Shown one piece after another: positions 16,719 to 24,816 of a stretch of DNA of 39,633 bases (position 1 is the first letter of the stretch; the number at the start of each line of letters is the position of its first letter). The stretch comes from Hyphomicrobiaceae bacterium (GTDB taxonomy: Bacteria > Pseudomonadota > Alphaproteobacteria > Rhizobiales > Hyphomicrobiaceae). The translations under genes and the position numbers were made by a program. The notes under the pieces are model-generated. The model searched no databases. It was not told the origin of the DNA and worked only from the letters and a program-made list of their open reading frames with translations. The stretch is from contig WBUN01000044.1 of assembly GCA_008933705.1 (NCBI GenBank), positions 1 through 39,633 of the forward strand. Reading direction: 5' to 3'.

Positions 16719-17762
16719 TCAGTTTGTCTTGTCCGCCATCGCCTTGAGAACCGGATCGGACGCCGCCTTCTTCATATAGGTAGCATCGATATAGCTCTTG
16801 GCATCCGGCGCGGACGGGATCGTGCCGACCGCCTTCATGAATTCGCCGATGTTGCCGAGCCAGGTGTCGACATCGGAGTTGCCCTTGGCGCGGTCCATGA
16901 TCTTGACCTGCTCGGCGAGAGAGAACACCGGCCGCTGGCCGAACTCCGCGTCCATGCCCTTGTCGGAGATCTCGACACCGCCCTGGGCGTAGAACTTCCT
17001 CATCATCTCGCGGGCCTCCTTCGGGTGCGCCTTGATCCAGCTCCACGCGCGCAGGTAGACGGCGAGGAACCTGGCGACGGCCTCCGGATTCTCCTTGGCA
17101 TAGTCGGGCCGCGCCACGATGGCGCCGGGAACGATGGCGCCCGCGTCATGGCCGCTGCACAGCACCTTGGCGCCGCCCTTCTCCTCCAGCGTGTACATGT
17201 TGGGCGCCCAGACGCCGGCCAGATCGCCGTTGTTGGAGGTAATGGCGGAAATGATCTGCGGCTGGCCGAGATTGACGAGCTGCACGTCGGTCTTGGCAAG
17301 GCCCCACTTCTTCAGGCAGGCCTGCGTGGCGTAGTCGACCGTCGAGTTGGTGGTAAGAAGAATCTTCTGCCCCTTGATGCTGGCCGGGTTCTTCTTCATC
17401 GCGTCGAACTTGTCGCCGCGCACCATCAGCGCATTGGCCTTCGACTCGTCGTTGGTGATGCCGATGGTGACGAGGCCGAAGCGCGCCGCCCCGAGCACGG
17501 CGGGAACCGAGCCGGTGCCGCCGACGTCCCACGCCTTCGCCTGCGCCGCCGCCACCTGCGGTGCGCCTGCCGGGAAGGTCGAGAACTCGGGCTTCAGCCC
17601 CGCATCCGCCCAGAAATTCTTCTCCGTTGCGACGTAGAAGGGCAGCGCCCAGTAGACCGCTGGCTGGTAGCTGACCTTGATGGGTGTCTGCGCATGCGCT
17701 GCGCACGCTGCCCCTGCCGCCAGCAGGGTGGCCAGCGCCATCGATCTCAACGTCTGCTTCAT
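16719..17762 (-). CDS. ABC transporter substrate-binding protein, NMT1/SsuA-TauA type
   Basis: A 347-residue exported binding protein. The signal peptide is MKQTLRSMALATLLAAGAAC with likely cleavage at AHAQ. The mature N-terminus IKVSYQPAVYWALPFYVATEKNFWADAGL is typical of the family binding taurine, sulfonates, nitrate or thiamine precursors. AWDVGGTGSVPAVLG forms the usual ligand-loop region. The ligand cannot be named from sequence. AGGAG lies eight bases before the ATG. The gene follows the ATPase by 78 bases and precedes the HpsN-like dehydrogenase, so ligand and enzyme substrate are probably the same. Confidence 0.88.
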   Translation of the reverse strand: MKQTLRSMALATLLAAGAACAAHAQTPIKVSYQPAVYWALPFYVATEKNFWADAGLKPEFSTFPAGAPQVAAAQAKAWDVGGTGSVPAVLGAARFGLVTIGITNDESKANALMVRGDKFDAMKKNPASIKGQKILLTTNSTVDYATQACLKKWGLAKTDVQLVNLGQPQIISAITSNNGDLAGVWAPNMYTLEEKGGAKVLCSGHDAGAIVPGAIVARPDYAKENPEAVARFLAVYLRAWSWIKAHPKEAREMMRKFYAQGGVEISDKGMDAEFGQRPVFSLAEQVKIMDRAKGNSDVDTWLGNIGEFMKAVGTIPSAPDAKSYIDATYMKKAASDPVLKAMADKTN

Positions 17763-17840
17763 AGTTCCTCTCCTTGCTTCGGCGGCACCGACGATCGGCT
17801 CCGCATTTGGTTGTTGCGCCGGTCGATGCCGGCTTTCTCC

Positions 17841-18638
17841 TCAGCGCTCCCCGCCGACCTTCTCCTCTCGCAGCGACCTCCAGATGTGCGTGCGCAGATG
17901 CACGAAGCTCTCCAGGTCCATCACGTCCTCGACCCGCTCGTGCCGATCCCAGGCCTCGGCCGCGCGGATGCTGCGCACGTCGATGACCTCCTTGATGCGC
18001 CCCGGCCGGCGCGTCATGATTGCCACCCGGTCGGCGAGATAGACCGCTTCCTCGACGGCGTGCGTGATGAACAGAACGGTGCGCGGGTTGACGCGCGCAA
18101 GGCGCACCAGCTCCTCCTGCATGACGACGCGGGTCTGTGCATCGAGCGCACCGAACGGCTCGTCCATCAGCAGAGCCTGCGGGTCGAGCACATAGGCGCG
18201 GGCAATGGCGACGCGCTGCTGCATGCCGCCCGAGAGCTGGTGCGGGAAGGCCGTCTCGTAGCCCTCGAGGCCCATCAGCCTGATCGCCCCGGCGATACGC
18301 TCGCGCCGCTCGTCGGCAGGCACCTTTCGGTTGCGCAGGCCGAACGCGATGTTGTCCTCCACGCTCTTCCAGGGAAACAGCGCGAACTGCTGGAACACCA
18401 CGGCGCGATCGGGACCCGGCCCCGTCACCGGCACGCCGCCGACCAGCACGCGCCCGCTCGAGGGCGCCTCGAAGCCGGCGGCCATGCGCAGGCAGGTGGT
18501 CTTGCCGCAGCCCGACGGCCCGACGAGGGCCACGAACTCCTTGTCCGCCACGGTCAGCGTAACGTTGTCGAGCGCCGGGAACGACTTGCCGTCGCGCTCG
18601 AACTGGCGGTGCACGCTCTCGAATACGATGGCGCTCAT
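17841..18638 (-). CDS. ABC transporter ATP-binding protein, SsuB/TauB type
   Basis: A 265-residue ABC ATPase with Walker A GPSGCGKTT, Q-loop VVFQQFALFPW, signature LSGGMQQRVAIARA, Walker B LLMDEPFGALD and the switch histidine in FITHAVEEAV. These are characteristic of nitrate/sulfonate/taurine importers, where the subunit energises two permease chains. Its ATG overlaps the TGA of the upstream permease gene (ATGA), so the two are translationally coupled. Only one ATPase gene is present for two permease genes, so an ATPase homodimer on a permease heterodimer is the simplest arrangement. Confidence 0.9.
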   Translation of the reverse strand: MSAIVFESVHRQFERDGKSFPALDNVTLTVADKEFVALVGPSGCGKTTCLRMAAGFEAPSSGRVLVGGVPVTGPGPDRAVVFQQFALFPWKSVEDNIAFGLRNRKVPADERRERIAGAIRLMGLEGYETAFPHQLSGGMQQRVAIARAYVLDPQALLMDEPFGALDAQTRVVMQEELVRLARVNPRTVLFITHAVEEAVYLADRVAIMTRRPGRIKEVIDVRSIRAAEAWDRHERVEDVMDLESFVHLRTHIWRSLREEKVGGER

Positions 18639-19426
18639 GCGAGCCCTCTTCTGCGCCGCACATGAGTCTCGAGCCGCCGCAGCAACACGTCGATCAGGAG
18701 ACCGACGATGCCGATGGCGATCATGCCGGCGACCACGGTGGGTGTGGAGATGTTGCTCTGGCCCTGCACCATCATGTAGCCGACGCCCGCGGAGGCGACG
18801 ATCAGCTCGGCGCCGACCAGCGACTGCCAGCCGATGCCGGCGCCCACCCTGAGCCCAGCAATAATGGAGGGGAACGAGGCCGGCAGCAGGACCTCGAGAA
18901 TCGTGCGCATGTTGCGGGTGCCCAGCATCTGCGCCGCCTCGATGTAGTTCCGGTCGACGAACCTGGCGCCGCGGTAGGCGTTGATGAGGCAAGGAGGGAA
19001 CGCACCCGAGAAGATGATCATGATCGGCCCGCCGATGCCGGTGCCGAACCACAGGGCTGCAAACGGCACCCAGGCGATGGGGGCGATGAAGCGCAGGCCG
19101 TCGAACACCGGCGTGACGATATCGTTGAGCCAAGAGAACCGGCCCATCAGCAGCCCGAGCGGCACGCCGATGGCGGCGGCAAGCAGGAAGCCGTACGCGT
19201 AGCGCTCGAAGCTGCTCAGCACGTGGACCGGCAGCGTCGCCCCCGCGAACGGGTGGGCGAGCAGCTCGAAGGTGCGTGTGAGAACATCGATGGGGGTCGG
19301 AAGGAACTGGCGCGGCACGATTCCCGACAGCGTGAGCGCAAGCCAGATGCCGACAAACAGCGCCAGACCGACGGCGCCGAGGCCAACGGTTTGCGCAGCG
19401 GAGGGCGGACGGGCATCGGCGGTCAT
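18635..19426 (-). CDS. ABC transporter permease, SsuC/TauC type (second permease)
   Basis: A 263-residue inner-membrane protein with about six hydrophobic segments. The EAA loop is at EAAQMLGTRNMRTILEVLLPASFPSIIAGLRV, shown here as the EAAQMLGT and LLPASFP parts contacting the ATPase. Its substrate-side residues are unknown. It starts at an ATG with GAGG eight bases upstream, ten bases after the other permease gene ends, and its stop overlaps the ATPase start. It is similar in plan to the neighbouring permease but clearly divergent in sequence, so they are not a recent duplicate. Confidence 0.88.
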   Translation of the reverse strand: MTADARPPSAAQTVGLGAVGLALFVGIWLALTLSGIVPRQFLPTPIDVLTRTFELLAHPFAGATLPVHVLSSFERYAYGFLLAAAIGVPLGLLMGRFSWLNDIVTPVFDGLRFIAPIAWVPFAALWFGTGIGGPIMIIFSGAFPPCLINAYRGARFVDRNYIEAAQMLGTRNMRTILEVLLPASFPSIIAGLRVGAGIGWQSLVGAELIVASAGVGYMMVQGQSNISTPTVVAGMIAIGIVGLLIDVLLRRLETHVRRRRGLA

Positions 19427-19436
19427 GGCGCGTGCC

Positions 19437-20213
19437 TCATGCTCTCGCCGGCAGCCATGGCATGGCCCGCGCCTCGATCATGGCGAGCAGGCGCGTGGTC
19501 GCCCAGCCGAGCACGCCGACCGCCGCCATGCCGACCATCACCATGGCCGGGTAGATGTCCTGCTGGGCGACGTTGAGCACGCGCCCGAGCCCGGCGAGCG
19601 CGCCGACCAGCTCGGCCGCGACCAGCGTCGTCCAGGAGGCCTGCAGCGACAGGCGCAGCCCCGTGAATATCATCGGGCTCGCGGCAGGAACGAGCACCTC
19701 GCGCACCATGCGCCGGCGGCCGGTGCCCAGCATGCGCGCCGCTTCGATGATGTGCGGCTCGATCATGCGCACGCCGGTGAACGTGTTGATGACGGACGGC
19801 ACAAAGGCGGCGAAGAAGATGACCATGATCTTGGCGGCATCGCCCAGCCCGAGCCAGAGGATGGCGAGCGGAATCCAGGCCAGCGGCGGGATCGGCCTGA
19901 TCAGCAGGAACACCGGGTTGACGAATGCCTCGGCGCGGCGGCTCCAGCCCATGAGCAGTCCCAGCGGAATGCCTGCGGCGATCGCTACCAGGAACCCCAT
20001 CACAACGAGCTTCAGGCTGTGCAGGGCATGCGCGAAGAGCGTGGCGTCGGCATAGCCCACCGTCAGCACCTGCCGTGCCGATTCCCAGAACTGCAGCGGG
20101 GAGGGAAAGCGGCCCGTGCTGACGGTGCCGGTGACCATGGTCAGCACGGCCCACACGGCAAACAGCGCCGCGATGGTGGTGATGCCGACGAAGAACCGGC
20201 GCGAGGGCCGCAT
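19437..20213 (-). CDS. ABC transporter permease, SsuC/TauC type (first permease)
   Basis: A 258-residue membrane protein and the first gene of the operon. Hydrophobic segments begin with FFVGITTIAALFAVWAVLTM. The EAA loop reads EAARMLGTGRRRMVREVLVPAASP in the usual place, shown here by the EAARMLGT start. The ATG at 20213 has GGAGG eight bases upstream; an apparent longer frame would run through the promoter and operator and is rejected. Pairing with the second permease suggests a heterodimeric channel, whereas related Ssu/Tau systems normally encode one permease that homodimerises. Confidence 0.88.
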   Translation of the reverse strand: MRPSRRFFVGITTIAALFAVWAVLTMVTGTVSTGRFPSPLQFWESARQVLTVGYADATLFAHALHSLKLVVMGFLVAIAAGIPLGLLMGWSRRAEAFVNPVFLLIRPIPPLAWIPLAILWLGLGDAAKIMVIFFAAFVPSVINTFTGVRMIEPHIIEAARMLGTGRRRMVREVLVPAASPMIFTGLRLSLQASWTTLVAAELVGALAGLGRVLNVAQQDIYPAMVMVGMAAVGVLGWATTRLLAMIEARAMPWLPARA

Positions 20214-20261
20214 TCTGGTTTCCTCCGGGAAACGACCGCCGTTGGCTCGGCAGCGCATTGA

Positions 20262-20303
20262 TGAAAGCGCTTGCAGAAAACGTTCATCGATGTGTGTTGT
20301 CAA
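20262..20303 (-). promoter_or_regulatory. Promoter and LacI-type operator for the importer/dehydrogenase operon
   Basis: On the minus strand, TTGACA (20303-20298) is a perfect -35 box; 17 bases on, TTTTCT is a weak -10. TGAAAGCGCTTGCA at 20262-20275 matches the LacI-family operator form TGnAAnCGnTTnCA and is adjacent to the -10. GAAAACGTTC (20276-20285) overlaps the spacer and could be a second, weaker half. Repression by the divergent LacI-family gene is the simple reading. Confidence 0.65.
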
Positions 20304-20373
20304 CTGATTTCTGGCTTCAATTCTCGAAGAATCGGCGGTTGCAAGATTTTCATCCTGCTTGCATCCTGCGCCG

Positions 20374-21396
20374 ATGCTGCGCTTGCCCAAGCCGAAGATG
20401 GCGGATGTTGCCGCCCGCGCCGGCGTTTCGCTGGCCACCGTTTCCCGCGCCCTGTCCAATCCCGGCATGGTGCGGCCGGAGACGCTCACGCGCATCCGCG
20501 AGGTGATCTCGGAGATGGGCTACGTGCCCGACGGCGCCGCCCGCACGCTCGTCTCCAAGCGCACGCATACCGTCGGCGTCGTCGTGCCGACGCTCGACCA
20601 CGCCATCTTCGCGCGCGCACTGCAGACCATGCAGACCAGCCTCGCCGAGGCCGGCTATCAGCTCCTCGTCGCTTCCAACGAATACAGCCCGATGGTGGAG
20701 GCGAGCGCCGTGCGCGCCATGCTCGAGCGGCGCGTCGATGCCATCGTCCTCGTCGGCACGGATCACAGCCAGGAGGTGTGGTCGCTGATCGAGGGCATTG
20801 CGCAGCCCGTCATCCTCACCTGGTCTCTGCACCCGACGCTCGACTGCATCGGCTTCGACAACGAAGCGGCCGGGCGCATGGCCGCCGAGCACCTGCTTGC
20901 GCTCGGGCACCGCCGCTTCGGCGTCGTCTCAGGATTTCTCCGTCACAACGACCGCGCCCGCGCCCGCCTCGCCGGCATCCGCGGCGCCTTGGCGCATGCC
21001 GGCTTGGAATTGCCCGCGGCAAACGTCAGCGAGCAGCATTTCGGCATCGCCGGCGGACGCGCCGGCATGGCGCAGCTGCTGACGCTCGGCAAGCCGCCGA
21101 CCGCCGTGATCGGCGGCAATGACGTTCTGGCCATCGGCGCCATGATCGAGGCGCAGGCCAGGGGCTTGCGCGTGCCGGCCGACCTCTCCCTCGTTGGCAT
21201 GGACGACGTCGAGCTTGCCGCCCACGTGACGCCAGGCCTCACCACCATTCATTTGCCCACGGCGGAGCTTGGCCGCCGCACCGCCCGCCATGTCCTACGG
21301 CGCCTTGCGGGCGAGGAAGGCGCCGCGCGCATCGAGCTGCCGATCGAGCTTGTCCAGCGGGCATCCGATGCCGCCAACATGAGCAAAGCGGGCTAA
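20374..21396 (+). CDS. LacI-family transcriptional regulator
   Basis: A 340-residue regulator. Residues 8-65 hold the LacI helix-turn-helix and hinge: MADVAARAGVSLATVSRALS, then GYVPDGAARTLVSKRT. The rest is a periplasmic-binding-type sensor domain (VGVVVPTLDHAIF, IGFDNEAAGRMAAEHLLALG, VGMDDVELAAHV). The ATG at 20374 is taken as start, although no ribosome site is obvious; a TTG five codons earlier is also in frame. It is divergent from the importer operon, with an operator of LacI consensus between them, so it probably represses that operon until the transported compound or an intermediate binds. Confidence 0.9.
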   Translation: MLRLPKPKMADVAARAGVSLATVSRALSNPGMVRPETLTRIREVISEMGYVPDGAARTLVSKRTHTVGVVVPTLDHAIFARALQTMQTSLAEAGYQLLVASNEYSPMVEASAVRAMLERRVDAIVLVGTDHSQEVWSLIEGIAQPVILTWSLHPTLDCIGFDNEAAGRMAAEHLLALGHRRFGVVSGFLRHNDRARARLAGIRGALAHAGLELPAANVSEQHFGIAGGRAGMAQLLTLGKPPTAVIGGNDVLAIGAMIEAQARGLRVPADLSLVGMDDVELAAHVTPGLTTIHLPTAELGRRTARHVLRRLAGEEGAARIELPIELVQRASDAANMSKAG

Positions 21397-21422
21397 CGGC
21401 CGCACCCCCGACACATTGGCCC

Positions 21423-21495
21423 TTGCTGAGGTAAGGCGGCATGTTATCGTTCGCCTGCGAATAATCGATCGGCCGGCCAGGCCGGTCGCGTTTTT
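21423..21495 (+). promoter_or_regulatory. Candidate promoter, operator palindrome and terminator-like leader hairpin before the branched-chain importer
   Basis: TTGCTG (21423-21428) and TATCGT (21445-21450) are 16 bases apart. A perfect 12-bp palindrome TTCGCCTGCGAA (21450-21461) follows immediately. An eight-pair stem with loop CAG (21470-21488) is then followed by TTTTT at 21491-21495. The last may terminate the LacI gene or attenuate the importer message. Each element is weak taken alone. Confidence 0.35.
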
Positions 21496-21548
21496 GGGGC
21501 ACGGGGCGTCGCTGAGCGGCGCGGAGCCGTGAGCAAGAGGAGTTGACT

Positions 21549-22769
21549 ATGTTCGGCAAACGTCTCCTGCAGCGCAGCGTCATGGCGGCTGCTGTCGTCG
21601 TCGGGCTTGCGGCAACATCGGAAGCGGTCCTGGCACAGGGAGAGCCCGTCAAGATCGGCGAGCTCAACTCATACGGCCGCTTCGCGGCGTTCGCGGTGCC
21701 CTATCGTAACGGCATGCAGCTCGCCCAGGACGAGATCAACGCCAAGGGAGGCGTGCTCAAGGGCCGCAAGATGGAGATCGTATTCCGCGACGACGGCTCG
21801 ACCCCCGGCGATGCGGTGCGCGTCGCCGAGGAGCTGCTGACGCGCGAGAAGGTGGCATTCCTGGCCGGAACCTTCCTGTCCAATGTCGGCCTGGCGGTGG
21901 CCGACTTCGCCAACCAGAAGAAGACCCTTTTCCTCGCCACCGAGCCTCTCACCGACGCCATCACCATGGCGCAGGGCAACAAGTACACCTATCGCGTCCG
22001 CCCCTCGACCTTCATGCAGACCAAGATGCTGGTGGAGGCGGTGAAGGCGAAAGGCATCAAGAAGTGGGCGATCGTGGCGCCCAACTACGAGTACGGCCAG
22101 TCGGCCGCCGCCAACTTCAAGAAGCTGATCAAGATCGCCACGCCCGATGCCGAGATCGTCGGCGAGCAGTTCCCGGCGCTCGGCAAGATCGACGCCGGCG
22201 CCACCGTCGCCGCGCTCGAGAACATGAAGCCCCAAGGCATCTTCAACGTGCTGTTCGGCGCGGACCTCACCGTGTTCGTGCGCGAAGGCAACACGCGCGG
22301 GCTGTTCGAGAAGCGCACAGTGGCGAGCCTGCTCACCGGCGAGCCCGAATACATTCTCCCGCTCGGCGAGGAGACGCCGCAGGGCTGGATCGTCACGGGC
22401 TATCCCTGGGAGGAGATCGCCGACCCGGCCCACAAGGCCTTCGTTGCCGCCTATCGTGCCAAGTACAACGACACGCCCCGGCTCGGCTCGCTGCTCGGCT
22501 ACGTCGTCGGCTACATGATGAAAGACCTGCTCGACAAGGCCGGCTCCACCGATACCGACAAGCTGCTCGCCGCCCTCAACGATCTCAAGGTCAACACCAT
22601 CGCGGGTCCCGTGACCATGCGCGCGCTCGACCATCAGTCGACGCTCGGCGCCTGGGTCGGCGAGACCACGATCAAGGACAAGAAGGGCACCATGAAGAAC
22701 TGGAAATACGAGGACGGGGCCAAGTATGTCTTCCCCGAGGCCGAGGTGAAGGCGGCGCGGAAGCAATAG
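21549..22769 (+). CDS. Branched-chain-type ABC transporter substrate-binding protein
   Basis: A 406-residue exported binding protein of the LivJ/LivK (Peripla_BP_6) type. The signal peptide is RLLQRSVMAAAVVVGLAATSE, with cleavage probably after VLAQ. The mature start VKIGELNSYGRFAAFAVPYRNGMQLA and INAKGGVLKGRKMEIVFRDDGS are family hallmarks. Relatives bind amino acids, aromatic acids, amides or urea, so the ligand is open. GAGGAG lies six bases before the ATG at 21549; the TTG two codons earlier is too close. It is the first gene of an importer operon whose position before the N-heterocycle operon suggests, without proving, a related ligand. Confidence 0.88.
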   Translation: MFGKRLLQRSVMAAAVVVGLAATSEAVLAQGEPVKIGELNSYGRFAAFAVPYRNGMQLAQDEINAKGGVLKGRKMEIVFRDDGSTPGDAVRVAEELLTREKVAFLAGTFLSNVGLAVADFANQKKTLFLATEPLTDAITMAQGNKYTYRVRPSTFMQTKMLVEAVKAKGIKKWAIVAPNYEYGQSAAANFKKLIKIATPDAEIVGEQFPALGKIDAGATVAALENMKPQGIFNVLFGADLTVFVREGNTRGLFEKRTVASLLTGEPEYILPLGEETPQGWIVTGYPWEEIADPAHKAFVAAYRAKYNDTPRLGSLLGYVVGYMMKDLLDKAGSTDTDKLLAALNDLKVNTIAGPVTMRALDHQSTLGAWVGETTIKDKKGTMKNWKYEDGAKYVFPEAEVKAARKQ

Positions 22770-22782
22770 CATCGCGCAGCCT

Positions 22783-22889
22783 CCCCTCTCCCAGCTTGCG
22801 GGGAGAGGGCCAGCGTGAGGGGCAGGGGCCTGCTCCGGCGACCGTGGCTGCCCCTCACCCCGACCCTCTTCCCACGCATGGGGAGAGGG
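22783..22889. repeat. Imperfect inverted repeat between binding-protein and permease genes
   Basis: The left arm (22783-22824, CCCCTCTCCC...GTGAGGGGCA) and right arm (22849-22889, TGCCCCTCAC...GGGGAGAGGG) are largely complementary. This is the same structural class as the repeat at 13062-13167 but with a different sequence (CTCTCCC/GGGAGAG core). It would fold in the intercistronic RNA after the binding-protein stop. Confidence 0.7.
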
Positions 22890-22917
22890 AGAAGCGTACA
22901 GCTCGCGAGGTCGCTGC

Positions 22918-24816
22918 TTGCCTGACCTGTCCTTCCTCCTCCTGCAGACGCTGAACGGGCTGGCGAGCGCGTCCTCGCTCTTCATCATCGCCGCCGGCCT
23001 GACGATCGTGTTCGGCGTCACCCGCATCGTCAATTTCGCGCACGGCTCCTTCTACATGCTGGGCGCCTATTTCGCGGTGACGCTGATCCCGCGCCTGTTC
23101 GACATCGATCGCAGCTTTCCCATATTTTTCGCGGGCGTGCTGCTGGCGGCACTGGGCGTCGGTCTCATCGGCGTGCTGATGGAGCTGGTGCTGCTCAGGC
23201 GCATCTACCGCGTGCCGGAGCTGTTCCAGTTGCTCGCCACCTTCGGCGTCGTGCTGGCGGTCGAGGATCTGGTGCTCAAGATCTGGGGGCCGCTCGACAT
23301 CCTGGGCCCGCGCGCGCCCGGCCTGCGTCACGCGGTGGAAATCCTCGGCCATCGCTTTCCGGCCTACGAGCTGTTCATGATCGCCATGGGTCCGCTCGTG
23401 CTGGGCCTGCTCTGGCTGCTGATGCACAAGACGCGCTTCGGCGTGCTCGTGCGCGCGGCGACGCAGGACCGGGAGATGGTGGGCGCGCTCGGCGTCAACC
23501 AGGCGCTGCTGTTCACCGGCACGCTGTTCCTCGGCGCCTTCCTCGCCGGGCTCGGCGGCGCCCTGCAGACGCCCAAGCTGGCCGCCAACCCCCACATGGA
23601 CATCTCGATCATCGCCGAGGCTTTCGTGGTGACCGTGGTCGGCGGCATGGGCTCGGTGCCGGGCGCCTTCCTTGCCGCCCTCATCATCGGCCAGCTTCAG
23701 GCGTTCGGCATCCTGATCTTTCCCAAGATCACGCTGGTGCTGGTGTTCCTGCTGATGGCCCTGGTCCTCGTGCTGCGGCCCTGGGGGCTGCTCGGCCGGC
23801 CGGAGGCCGGCCACGGGCGCGTCGTGCTGCCGGAAGGCATCCTCGGCCTCAAGCCGTTCGGGCCGGCCGAGCGCATCCTGACCGGCGGGCTCGCCCTCAT
23901 CCTCGTGCTGCTGCCGTGGGTCGGCGATTCCTACCTGACCAAGGTCGTCATCGAGGTGCTGTGCTTTGCGCTTGCAGCCTTCAGCCTCAACTTCCTGATC
24001 GGCAACGGCGGTCTCGTCAGCTTCGGCCATGCGGCCTACTTCGGCCTCGGCGCCTACGGCGCGGGGCTGCTTGTGACCAGGCTCGGCGTTCCCATGGAGC
24101 CGGCGCTGCTGGCGACCCCGGTGATTGCCGGCCTCGGTGCGGCGCTGTTCGGCTTCTTTGTCGTGCGGCTCAGCGGCATCTACCTCGCCATGCTCACACT
24201 TGCGTTCGCGCAGATCACCTATGCGGTTGCCTTCCAGTGGGTGGAGGTGACGGGCGGCGACAACGGCGTTGTCGGCGTGTGGCCGTCGCGCTGGGCGGCC
24301 AGCCGCGAGGTCTACTACTACATCGTGCTGCTGGTGAGCGCGGCTGCCATCCTCGTGCTGCGGCGGAGCATCTACGCGCCCTTCGGCTACACGCTGCGCG
24401 GCGCACGCGATTCCGTGGTGCGCGCCGACGCCATCGGCATCGACGTGCGCACGCACCGCTGGGTCGCCTTCACGGTCGCCGGTGCGGCCGCTGGGCTCGC
24501 CGGCGGCCTGTTTGCCTTCGCCAAGGGCTCGATCGACCCCACGCTCATCTCCATCCCGATGTCGATCGATTTCCTGGTCATGATCCTGGTGGGCGGCATC
24601 CAGACCGTGCTCGGACCGCTCATCGGCGCGGCTTTCTTCCACTCCATCAAGGACTTCTTCATGCCGCTCACCTTCTATTGGCGGCTGTTGCTGGGCCTGG
24701 CGATCATCGCCATCGTGCTGGTGTTCCCGCGCGGCATCGTCGGCGGCTTCGAGAGCGTCAAGGCGCGCGTTAGCCGCGCCGGTGCCAGGCAGGGCGGCGA
24801 GAGGGCAGGCGCATGA
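22918..24816 (+). CDS. Fused LivH-LivM branched-chain-type ABC permease
   Basis: A 632-residue membrane protein joining two permeases that are usually separate. Residues 1-295 match LivH: LLLQTLNGLASASSLF, GLTIVFGVTRIVNFAHGSFY and GGMGSVPGAFLAALIIGQ. Residues about 320-620 match LivM: SLNFLIGNGGLVSFGHAAYF, GIYLAMLTLAFAQI and VGGIQTVLGPLIGAAF. A short hydrophilic linker follows RPWGLLGRPEAG. No ATG precedes the first helix. The TTG at 22918 with GAGG seven bases upstream places the N-terminus as in LivH. Its stop overlaps the LivG-type start (ATGA). One polypeptide would form the whole transmembrane pathway. Confidence 0.88.
   Translation: MPDLSFLLLQTLNGLASASSLFIIAAGLTIVFGVTRIVNFAHGSFYMLGAYFAVTLIPRLFDIDRSFPIFFAGVLLAALGVGLIGVLMELVLLRRIYRVPELFQLLATFGVVLAVEDLVLKIWGPLDILGPRAPGLRHAVEILGHRFPAYELFMIAMGPLVLGLLWLLMHKTRFGVLVRAATQDREMVGALGVNQALLFTGTLFLGAFLAGLGGALQTPKLAANPHMDISIIAEAFVVTVVGGMGSVPGAFLAALIIGQLQAFGILIFPKITLVLVFLLMALVLVLRPWGLLGRPEAGHGRVVLPEGILGLKPFGPAERILTGGLALILVLLPWVGDSYLTKVVIEVLCFALAAFSLNFLIGNGGLVSFGHAAYFGLGAYGAGLLVTRLGVPMEPALLATPVIAGLGAALFGFFVVRLSGIYLAMLTLAFAQITYAVAFQWVEVTGGDNGVVGVWPSRWAASREVYYYIVLLVSAAAILVLRRSIYAPFGYTLRGARDSVVRADAIGIDVRTHRWVAFTVAGAAAGLAGGLFAFAKGSIDPTLISIPMSIDFLVMILVGGIQTVLGPLIGAAFFHSIKDFFMPLTFYWRLLLGLAIIAIVLVFPRGIVGGFESVKARVSRAGARQGGERAGA

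Noticed and set aside
19437-20495. 352-codon version of the first permease
   Set aside because: Its extra N-terminus crosses the operator/promoter and the divergent LacI gene; the ATG at 20213 has a good ribosome site before the first helix.
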